Source: Gammaproteobacteria bacterium
GTDB taxonomy: Bacteria > Pseudomonadota > Gammaproteobacteria > Steroidobacterales > Woeseiaceae
Direction of reading: 5' to 3'
NCBI GenBank assembly: GCA_029884455.1
Contig: JAOUHU010000013.1
Location: forward strand, 1-60,806
Length of the DNA: 60,806 nt
Part shown: piece by piece, positions 28,306-35,502 of the stretch
How the letters are laid out: each line of letters starts with the position of its first letter
Position numbering within the stretch: position 1 is the first letter of the stretch
Notes under the pieces: model-generated
Seen by the model: only the letters and a program-made list of their open reading frames with translations
What the model was told of the DNA's origin: nothing
Database searches by the model: none
Position numbers and translations under genes: made by a program

Positions 28306-29154
28306 ATGGATAGACGCAGCTTTTTACTGGCAGCGGCGGCGATGGCCGCTGGTTGCTCTCGAACGGCCGAGACAGGGGTGACGGAAATGAGCAGCACCGC
28401 ACCGTTGGGAATACAGTTGTATTCGGTCCGCGATCTTATGGCAGCCGACGTTGCCGCTACGCTGGAACTTATTGCACGCACCGGCTATCTGGAAGTCGAA
28501 TTTGCTGGTTATTTTGGCCACAGCCCGGCAGATCTCAAATCAATACTGGATGCCGTCGATCTGCAGGCGCCGTCGGCGCACCTGCCCTACAGCGCATTCC
28601 TCGAGAGTCCGGAGAAGGTACTGGAGCACGCAACAGCGATGGGACATCAGTTCGTCGTAATACCTTGGTTGGACCCCAATTTGCGAAGTCTCGATAACTA
28701 TCGCGAGCATGCAGAAAATTTCAACCGCTGGGGTGAGCTGTGCAGGGGCGCCGGTATACAGTTTTCGTATCACAACCATCAGTTCGAATTCGAAGAAACC
28801 GAAGGCAAGCTGCCGTTTGACCTGTTATTGGCTGAAACGGATCCGTCGCTGGTGCAGTTCGAACTCGATCTCGCCTGGGCACGTGCGGCCAACGTCGATT
28901 CAGTCGCCTATTTCAAAGCGTGGCCGGGACGATTCCCGATGTTGCATATCAAGGACTTTGATGCCAGTGGTAACGAGGCAGATATCGGTGACGGCGATGT
29001 CCCGTTTGCATCGATATTCGAGCATCTAGATATCGCGGGTGTCAAACACGGCTTTATCGAGCGCGACAATTCGAAAGATATCAACTATTCGTTGCAGCAC
29101 AATTTTGACGCGATCGAGCCGCTTTGGACGTCGCATATGGGTTCAAAAAGTTAG
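28306..29154 (+). CDS. Exported xylose-isomerase-like TIM-barrel protein (sugar phosphate isomerase/epimerase family)
   Basis: 282 aa. The N-terminus MDRRSFLLAAAAMAAGC combines a twin-arginine start with a lipobox-like cysteine at residue 17, suggesting a Tat-exported lipoprotein. The body is an AP-endonuclease-2-like barrel (PLGIQLYSVRDL, YLEVEFAGYFG, FSYHNHQFEF, VQFELDLAWA, MLHIKDFD) with His/Glu/Asp metal ligands in family order. Likely an isomerase, epimerase or 3-keto-sugar lyase acting in the periplasm. AAAGGA lies eight bases before the ATG. First gene of a three-gene operon with spacing of about 10 bases. Confidence 0.85.
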   Translation: MDRRSFLLAAAAMAAGCSRTAETGVTEMSSTAPLGIQLYSVRDLMAADVAATLELIARTGYLEVEFAGYFGHSPADLKSILDAVDLQAPSAHLPYSAFLESPEKVLEHATAMGHQFVVIPWLDPNLRSLDNYREHAENFNRWGELCRGAGIQFSYHNHQFEFEETEGKLPFDLLLAETDPSLVQFELDLAWARAANVDSVAYFKAWPGRFPMLHIKDFDASGNEADIGDGDVPFASIFEHLDIAGVKHGFIERDNSKDINYSLQHNFDAIEPLWTSHMGSKS

Positions 29155-29166
29155 GACGGCACGCCA

Positions 29167-30222
29167 ATGAGAACAATTAAGGGACCGGCGATTTTTCTCG
29201 CGCAGTTCGCGGGCGATGACGCACCTTTTAATTCGCTGGATAGTATCGCCCAATGGGTATCGAGCCTCGGATTCGTCGGCGTGCAGATACCAAGCTGGGA
29301 TGCTCGCTTGTTCGACCTCGAGAAAGCAGCTGCAAGCAAGACCTATTGTGACGAGGTCCTGGGTACCGTGGAAAAACATGGTCTGCAACTGACGGAGTTG
29401 TCGACCCACTTGCAGGGCCAGCTGGTCGCGGTGCATCCGGCATACGACCAGATGTTTGACGGTTTCGCGGCGAGGTCTGTGCGCGGCAATCCGTCGGCGC
29501 GCCAGGCCTGGGCCGTTGACCAGCTATTGAAAGCTGCCAAGGCGTCAGAAAATCTCGGGCTGGAGAATCATGCGACCTTTTCTGGCGCGCTCGCCTGGCC
29601 ATACCTGTACCCATGGCCACAACGGCCGGCCGGGCTGGTCGAGACGGCATTCGATGAGCTGGCGAAGCGCTGGCAACCGATTCTGGATGCGTTCGACGAC
29701 GCGGGCGTCAACTGTTGCTACGAAATTCACCCGGGTGAGGACCTGCATGATGGCGTGACCTTCGAGATGTTTCTGGAGCGCGTGAAAAATCATCCGCGCT
29801 GCCAGATGTTGTACGACCCGAGCCATTATGTACTACAGGCGCTCGACTACCTTGAGCACATCGATATCTATCACGAGCGCATCAAGATATTTCACGTGAA
29901 GGATGCCGAATTGAATCCGACCGGCCGGCAGGGAGTCTATGGTGGCTATCAGGGTTGGCTGGACAGGGCCGGGCGCTTCCGTTCACTCGGTGATGGACAG
30001 GTTGATTTCAGCGGCATTTTTTCGAGGTTCGCACAATACAATTTCCCCGGTTGGGCGGTGCTCGAGTGGGAATGCTGCCTGAAACATCCTGAAGATGGTG
30101 CCCGCGAAGGTGCGCAATTTATCAAGGAGCACATTATCCGTGTCACGGAAAAGGCATTTGACGACTTCGCCGATGCCGGTGTTGATGACGCCGTTAATCG
30201 ACGCGTGCTGGGCATAGAGTGA
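29167..30222 (+). CDS. Sugar phosphate isomerase/epimerase family protein
   Basis: 351 aa, cytoplasmic (no signal peptide). Xylose-isomerase-like TIM barrel: FVGVQIPSWDARLFDLE, TELSTHLQGQ, CCYEIHPGEDLHDG, MLYDPSHYVLQ, IKIFHVKDAEL and WAVLEWECCLK. Conserved Glu, Asp, His and Glu at these positions would bind the catalytic metal. Members often sit beside Gfo/Idh/MocA dehydrogenases, as here, in inositol, keto-sugar or unusual sugar breakdown. The exact substrate is not known. Confidence 0.88.
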   Translation: MRTIKGPAIFLAQFAGDDAPFNSLDSIAQWVSSLGFVGVQIPSWDARLFDLEKAAASKTYCDEVLGTVEKHGLQLTELSTHLQGQLVAVHPAYDQMFDGFAARSVRGNPSARQAWAVDQLLKAAKASENLGLENHATFSGALAWPYLYPWPQRPAGLVETAFDELAKRWQPILDAFDDAGVNCCYEIHPGEDLHDGVTFEMFLERVKNHPRCQMLYDPSHYVLQALDYLEHIDIYHERIKIFHVKDAELNPTGRQGVYGGYQGWLDRAGRFRSLGDGQVDFSGIFSRFAQYNFPGWAVLEWECCLKHPEDGAREGAQFIKEHIIRVTEKAFDDFADAGVDDAVNRRVLGIE

Positions 30223-30232
30223 GGAACTGCGC

Positions 30233-31396
30233 ATGAGCAAGCCGCAGGATGCGAATACCCGCCCGAATCGAGTGCGACTTGGAATGGTCGGGGGTGGTCA
30301 GGGGGCTTTCATTGGTGCCGTACACCGAATTGCGGCTCGCATCGATGATGAGTACGACTTTTGCGCCGGCGCGTTGTCGTCTAACCCACAACGTGCACTG
30401 GCATCGGCGCGCGAAATCGGCTTGGCCGAGGATCGATCCTATGCGGACGTCGCAGCGATGGTAGCTGCGGAAAGCGCCCGCGACGATGGCATCGAGGCGG
30501 TATCAATTGTTACGCCGAATAACGTACATTTTCCGGTCGCCAAGGCTTGCCTTGAAGCCGGCATACACGTCATTTGCGACAAGCCCATGACGGTGACCTG
30601 CGCCGAGGCTGATGAATTGATCGCACTTGCGAAAGCGCAGAATCGGATTCTAGCCGTTACTTATAATTACTCAGGCTACCCGATGATTCGCCAGGCCAGG
30701 GAGATGATCGATGCGGGTGAACTCGGTGACATTCGTGTGGTGCAGGCCGAGTACGCGCAGGACTGGCTGACCGAGCCTCTCGAGCAATCCGGCAACAAGC
30801 AAGCCGGCTGGCGCACCGATCCCGCGCAGTCCGGAGCTGGTGGCTGTATCGGCGATATCGGGACTCACGCCTATCATCTCGCCTGTTTCGTCACCGGGCT
30901 TGAGCTCGAATCACTGTGCGCCGATCTCAGCACCTTTGTGAGCGGCCGCCAGCTCGACGACAACGTCAATGTCCTGATGCGATTCAAGGGCGGGGCCAAA
31001 GGGTCACTTTGGGCGAGCCAGGTCGCGCCCGGAAATGACAACAACCTGACGCTGCGCGTCTATGGAACCCGAGGCGGTCTGAGTTGGCGTCAGGAGAGTC
31101 CGAATGAACTCGAATTTTCACGCTTTGGCGAGTCTCCGCGCCGCATAACTCGCGGCAGCCCGGGCGCCGGCAGCGCCGCCGCCGTGGCGACACGAATTCC
31201 TGCCGGACATCCAGAGGGCTATCTCGAGGGATTCGCGACTTTGTATAAGGAGATCGCGGCAGCGATTCGCGCTGCACGAAGTGGCTCAACAACAAACGGA
31301 GTTTTTCCCCGAGGTGAAGACGGCCGCAAGGGCATTGCTTTTGTTGAGGCTGCAGTGAAATCGAGTAACGGAGGTGCCGTGTGGGTAAATCTGTGA
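30233..31396 (+). CDS. Gfo/Idh/MocA family NAD(P)-dependent oxidoreductase
   Basis: 387 aa. Rossmann start RLGMVGGGQGAFIGAVHR; the EKP-type catalytic motif appears as HVICDKPMTV (CDKP, lysine retained); GGCIGDIGTHAYHLACFVTG carries the usual GxHxxD-like substrate-side residues. It oxidises or reduces a sugar or cyclitol carbon. The start has GAGG eight bases upstream, 10 bases after the isomerase stop. With the two isomerases it forms a module seen in keto-sugar catabolism, complementing the DUF1080 pair at 0.4-3.4 kb. Confidence 0.92.
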   Translation: MSKPQDANTRPNRVRLGMVGGGQGAFIGAVHRIAARIDDEYDFCAGALSSNPQRALASAREIGLAEDRSYADVAAMVAAESARDDGIEAVSIVTPNNVHFPVAKACLEAGIHVICDKPMTVTCAEADELIALAKAQNRILAVTYNYSGYPMIRQAREMIDAGELGDIRVVQAEYAQDWLTEPLEQSGNKQAGWRTDPAQSGAGGCIGDIGTHAYHLACFVTGLELESLCADLSTFVSGRQLDDNVNVLMRFKGGAKGSLWASQVAPGNDNNLTLRVYGTRGGLSWRQESPNELEFSRFGESPRRITRGSPGAGSAAAVATRIPAGHPEGYLEGFATLYKEIAAAIRAARSGSTTNGVFPRGEDGRKGIAFVEAAVKSSNGGAVWVNL

Positions 31397-31421
31397 CACA
31401 ACTGGCCAACGAGCCGGGTCG

Positions 31422-32414
31422 TCAGGGTGGCAGCGACGCCAGGTAGGCGACAATGGCCGTCATGTCCTCGATGGACAGCGGCTCCACCTGCGGCTTCATC
31501 AGGGCGGACCAGGTGCCGGCCCGAGCGCCCGTCTTGAAGTCCATGAACTGCCGCATGAAATAGCTCGGCGACCGCCCGGCGATCCCCGGTACGGGCCCCA
31601 GCCCTCTCAGGTCGGCGCCGTGGCAGTTGACGCAGGGAACGCGGCCGTTCGCCCCGCCCGCGATCAGGATGGCGCCTTTCGCGATGCTGCCGACCGGGAC
31701 GTAGACAGTAAATTGCGACCGGGAGTCGCGCATCTCGAACTGTTTCAGATCGTTCGGCATCTCGACGATGCGATCGCCCAGTGGCTCGGTGCCGCCGTCA
31801 GGATCTTTCGCGTAAATCAGACCGGCGATGACCGTCTTTGGGATCGTTTCGGCCTCGACGACCTTGAGGATCGGATCGAGACTCAGCGCCGAAAAATAAG
31901 CGGCCGCGGCCTCGACCTCCTCATCGGTAATCGCCTTGCCGATCTGTGTCATGTCGTGGATGGGCTTCCGCTGCGGAGCCGAAAACATGCGGGCCCCGCT
32001 CTTGAAGTCAGCCATTTGTTGCACGATGTAGGCCGCCGGCAAACCGGCTATGGGTGCGTTTTCCGGTCCGCCGGTACCCTCGGCGCGATGGCAGGAGCCG
32101 CACGCCCACACCTCTGGCTGTCGTCCGTGCAGCACGACGTCGGGCAGGGCGGGATGATTATCCGGATGCCAGTCCAGCGCGAAAAACAGATTGCGCGCGT
32201 GCTGCATCGTAAACGTCTGCGAACTGTTCGGGACGTTGTAGGGATCCTCGTTGGCCGGCTCGCGCGGGAAATCGGGATTCCAAAGGGCGGCCCACAGAGG
32301 GAAGTCCGGGGCCCACTTCGATGGCGCGGCGGCGTTCTGCGCGCTGACCGGCGTGGCGGCGAGCAAGACGAAAACCAATCCTGCGCCGAGGGCCGAGCGG
32401 CACAAATTATTCAT
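31422..32414 (-). CDS. Periplasmic di-haem cytochrome c
   Basis: 330 aa from ATG 32414; a GTG at 32423 is possible. Signal peptide (to about residue 26, PVSAQN) and two haem c sites, CGSCH and CVNCH, each in a cytochrome c domain with a downstream methionine-containing loop (ARMFSAPQRKPIHDM; ARAGTWSALMKPQVEP). Likely an electron acceptor for a periplasmic dehydrogenase such as a PQQ enzyme; the window begins with one. Convergent with the Gfo/Idh gene, 25 bases away; its start overlaps the ferritin remnant. Confidence 0.9.
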   Translation of the reverse strand: MNNLCRSALGAGLVFVLLAATPVSAQNAAAPSKWAPDFPLWAALWNPDFPREPANEDPYNVPNSSQTFTMQHARNLFFALDWHPDNHPALPDVVLHGRQPEVWACGSCHRAEGTGGPENAPIAGLPAAYIVQQMADFKSGARMFSAPQRKPIHDMTQIGKAITDEEVEAAAAYFSALSLDPILKVVEAETIPKTVIAGLIYAKDPDGGTEPLGDRIVEMPNDLKQFEMRDSRSQFTVYVPVGSIAKGAILIAGGANGRVPCVNCHGADLRGLGPVPGIAGRSPSYFMRQFMDFKTGARAGTWSALMKPQVEPLSIEDMTAIVAYLASLPP

Positions 32415-32647
32415 ACTTTGCACCCTGAAGATGAAGGAATGGGCTCAGCATAAACGATTATGGGTGTGCGATGACCTTGTCGGTAAACAAAAAAATCCTT
32501 CAGTTCCTTGTCCCTGCAGGCGTCCACGCGCTGGTTGTACCAGTCAACCGCCTCGAGTTCCTCCATCAATGATGTGATCGCTCGATGCATGTCACGCGTC
32601 ACGTCGCTGAGCTCTTCAATGGGTTCGTGGCATCCCTCGTTTGACAT
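32411..32647 (-). pseudogene. Truncated encapsulated ferritin (EncFtn) remnant
   Basis: The first ~50 residues (HEPIEELSDVTRDMHRAI, LMEELEAVDWYNQRVDA) match the N-terminal helix of encapsulated ferritins, including the MEELEAVDWY ferroxidase segment. After KELKD (about 32495-32509) the frame goes into junk. Removing one T from a 7-T run at 32489-32495 gives DFLFTDKVIAHP then TAA at 32458-32460, which resembles the family C-terminus. The central part with the second metal-binding Glu and His (the EEKEH region) is absent. So a deletion of roughly 30-40 codons, perhaps between two KELK-like sites, plus a homopolymer slip. No encapsulin shell gene is present. Confidence 0.75.
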
Positions 32648-32658
32648 TATTCGCTCCT

Positions 32659-34695
32659 CTAATCCGGTTGCGGCAACAACACAGTAAACCGCACGCCGCC
32701 GTCAATATTGTCTGCGGAAATACTACCACCATGGCCCTCGGCGATGAGTCTCGCGATGTACAAGCCGAGTCCCAGGTGTCGGCCGCCGTCGTTGCTGCGT
32801 ACCGAAACCAGGGAATCAAACAGTTGTGAGCGCATGCGCTCGGGCAGCGGCGGCCCGGGGTTGCTCACGGCAATGCGCAGACGCCCGGTCTCGCGGCCAA
32901 GTTCGATTTTGATCGTGTCGCCAGCAGCACTGAAATCGGTGGCGTTATCGACCAACTTGTCGAGCATCTGGATCAGCAGCTCGGGCGAGCCGCGCATTGC
33001 GACAGATTCCAGCTCTGTTGCCAAATCAAATTGCCGTGCCGGGTAAACGTCACGATATGCCGCAACCGTAGAGCGCAGCATCGCCACGAGGTCGAAGTTG
33101 TCGGGTTCGGCGTGTTGCATCAGTTCCTCGACGCGGCTGGCTTCACTCATCGCTGTTAGAATGCGCCGCAACCGGTCTGCACCGTCCCTTGCGCGCGCTG
33201 CGTAATCGGCGGACGCAGCGTTAAGCGGTTCGTGTTCAAGATTCTCGAGTGACGATGTGACGATCGCGAGCGGCGTGCGCAGCTCATGTGAAAGCTTCGA
33301 GGCGAGTGAGCGCAGGTACTCGTTGTAATCGCCGAGTTGCCGCAGCACGAATGAGAAACTCCGCGACAGGTCTCCAACTTCGTCCCTGTCGAGCGCACTT
33401 GGCAGAGTGGTGCGTAGCGCATCATTCTCGAGTGCGTCCTCGGCCGCGATGCTCAGGCGTCGGATGCGGCGCGACAACCATGTCGCGTAACCGAGCAAGG
33501 CAATCGCGGCCACCAGTGTTGCGATCACGGTGACATACACGAGACGAGCGAGGCCCTGGTTGCGCAGGCTAAGAATTGCGTCGGTGCCTTGCTGCAGCAC
33601 GAGTGCGCCAATGATGTTGTCACCTGCCATAACCGGCTCGGCTGCCGCAACAATGGCATCGCCGCTGTCGGCGCTGCGAAACCAGTCAACGGATGCGGCC
33701 CCCTGCAGAGCCTCCGCAATGAACGGCTGGCGTTCCTGGCCGCTCGGATCCGGGTTCGCGAGCACGGCTTCCTGTCCGGGTTCGACCAAAGACAGGTAGG
33801 CAAGGCGCACCAGTGTCATGCCGATGCCGCCTCGCTCCCGCGCCGGCAACCTGACGTCACCGGCAGACGCGAGGCGCCAGCCTGAGGTGTCGGTCAGCGT
33901 CAAGCGCATACCGGGTTGTACGTGCTCGGTGGCGAACGCAGTAAGTGCGTCCGAGGCTGTAACGAAAGCGCCCGGCGAGCGCGCACTGAAACTCGAGCTG
34001 CGGACGGCCGTCGTGCGTTCGTCATTGGTGTTGTTGACGACCAGCCCGAGATGAGTGCCAAGCTTGCCGGTCGGGATACGGGCCTCGACCTGGTAGCCGC
34101 GGCCGGGCACATCCTGCCAATGCGCGGCGATGGTTGCTTCGGGCGCAAAGCCAAAGGCGGTACGCAGATAGCTGATGATGGGCCCGGGCGCCTCCGCACC
34201 AAACACAAAAGCTTCGTTCAGGTATGGCGGGTTTGCGCTGACCAAAGTAACACTGTCGGCCGATTGTGAGCGCTCATCAATCGCAATCGTGCCCGGCGCT
34301 GCGTACACGACATTATCGTCGGTGACCTCGACGTACAGGTACAGCGCCTGTCGATGCAGGCCGATGGCAAAGCGAATCGGACCATCGGTACCACGCAGCG
34401 TACGCAGGGCTTCGCGGCTCAAGTTCCAGTCATCGAAGTAGCCATCAATTGATGGCAGTACTTCGAGGCGATGACCATACAGTTGGTCGCCCAGCGCAAA
34501 GTCGTTGTCGGCTCGCAGCGGAAAGTCGTCTTCGTGTTGTGCCAGCGAGTCGGCAATGGCGCGCGCCGTTCCGGCCAGCATCTGTTGCTGCCCGGCACGC
34601 AGCGCCGATTCCGTTTCGCGAATAAACTGGCATCCGGCCCACGGCAACACCAGCGTCAACAGGCTGACCAGCAGCAACTGGCGTCGAAGGTTCAT
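32659..34695 (-). CDS. pdsS: Sensor histidine kinase of the proteobacterial dedicated sortase system
   Basis: 678 aa. TM1 at residues 5-21, a large periplasmic part containing a CBM9/DOMON-like beta-sandwich (about 80-240; IDGYFDDWN, QALYLYVEVTDDNV), TM2 around 390, HAMP-like linker, HisKA with H470 (SKLSHELRTPLAI) and a HATPase (DKLVDNATDF, HLGLGLYIARLIAEGHGG). This architecture, with the response regulator, vWA target and class GN sortase alongside, is that of the family described as the dedicated sortase system kinase. It overlaps the regulator gene by four bases, so both are translated together. The signal sensed may be a carbohydrate or surface state. Confidence 0.9.
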   Translation of the reverse strand: MNLRRQLLLVSLLTLVLPWAGCQFIRETESALRAGQQQMLAGTARAIADSLAQHEDDFPLRADNDFALGDQLYGHRLEVLPSIDGYFDDWNLSREALRTLRGTDGPIRFAIGLHRQALYLYVEVTDDNVVYAAPGTIAIDERSQSADSVTLVSANPPYLNEAFVFGAEAPGPIISYLRTAFGFAPEATIAAHWQDVPGRGYQVEARIPTGKLGTHLGLVVNNTNDERTTAVRSSSFSARSPGAFVTASDALTAFATEHVQPGMRLTLTDTSGWRLASAGDVRLPARERGGIGMTLVRLAYLSLVEPGQEAVLANPDPSGQERQPFIAEALQGAASVDWFRSADSGDAIVAAAEPVMAGDNIIGALVLQQGTDAILSLRNQGLARLVYVTVIATLVAAIALLGYATWLSRRIRRLSIAAEDALENDALRTTLPSALDRDEVGDLSRSFSFVLRQLGDYNEYLRSLASKLSHELRTPLAIVTSSLENLEHEPLNAASADYAARARDGADRLRRILTAMSEASRVEELMQHAEPDNFDLVAMLRSTVAAYRDVYPARQFDLATELESVAMRGSPELLIQMLDKLVDNATDFSAAGDTIKIELGRETGRLRIAVSNPGPPLPERMRSQLFDSLVSVRSNDGGRHLGLGLYIARLIAEGHGGSISADNIDGGVRFTVLLPQPD

Positions 34696-35381
34696 TGCAG
34701 CCAGCGATAACCCATGCCGTAGACGGTCTCGATAGCGTTGAAGTTCGCATCAATGGCAGCGAACTTGCGCCGGATGCGCTTCACATGCGAGGTGATCGTA
34801 TTGTCATCAAGTACGGCCTGCGCGGCGTCCATTAGCTGCTGGCGGTTTTTCACATGCCCCGGGTAGCGCGCCAGCGCGTGCACCAGCCAGAACTCGGTCA
34901 GGGTCAGGCCCACCGGCCGGTCCTGCCAGAGCACTGTCATACGCTCGGTATCGATCGCGAGGTCACCGCGCGTCAGCCGGCTCTCCGCGGCTTGCGGTTG
35001 CTGCATCGCCTCGAGGCGCCGAAACAACGCGGCGATACGTGCCATGAGGTGCGGCAGGCTGATGTCCTTGGTCAGGTAGTCATCGGCGCCAAGCCGCAGG
35101 CCCGACACTGCATCGAACTCACTGTCGCGCGCGGTGAGAAAAATGATCGGCAATTCGGGCGCCTGTGCCCGCAGCGCACGACAGAGCTCAAAACCGCCCT
35201 CGACGTCATCGCGCAGGTTGATATCGATGACCACGAGATCCGGCAAGCGGGCGGCAAACGCCTGCATGGCCGGCTTGCGTGAATCATAGGCATCGACGCC
35301 ATAACCCTCGCGCTTGAAGGCGGCCACATAGTTGTCCCGGATAGCGGCTTCGTCCTCAACGATCGCGATGCGTTTGGCCAC
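34692..35381 (-). CDS. pdsR: OmpR-type response regulator of the dedicated sortase system
   Basis: 229 aa. Receiver domain with acidic IVEDEAAIR, the phosphoacceptor in DLVVIDINLRDD, T in FLTARDSEFDAVSGL and K in GADDYLTKDI. The C-terminal winged helix (VGLTLTEFWLVHALARYPGHV, DDNTITSHVKRIRRKF, VYGMGYRW) is OmpR/PhoB-like. First gene of the minus-strand two-component operon; divergent from the sortase target gene, which it most likely controls from the 121-base region between them. Confidence 0.93.
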   Translation of the reverse strand: MAKRIAIVEDEAAIRDNYVAAFKREGYGVDAYDSRKPAMQAFAARLPDLVVIDINLRDDVEGGFELCRALRAQAPELPIIFLTARDSEFDAVSGLRLGADDYLTKDISLPHLMARIAALFRRLEAMQQPQAAESRLTRGDLAIDTERMTVLWQDRPVGLTLTEFWLVHALARYPGHVKNRQQLMDAAQAVLDDNTITSHVKRIRRKFAAIDANFNAIETVYGMGYRWLQ

Positions 35382-35502
35382 GGTTGCTCCTCAGTTTCCT
35401 CGCCACAATTTGCCACATTACATCGGTGCATTGCCATGCCACAGCCCGCGGCGCGGCGCATTGACTTGTTGCAATACCTGACACATCAGACGGAGACCAG
35501 AA
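35382..35502. promoter_or_regulatory. Divergent promoter region of the sortase system
   Basis: 121 bases between pdsR (minus) and the vWA target gene (plus). It must hold both promoters and the PdsR binding sites. A TTGACT at about 35462 on plus is a possible -35; no clear -10 or direct repeat was identified. GGAGAC about eight bases before ATG 35503 is the ribosome binding site. Confidence 0.4.
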
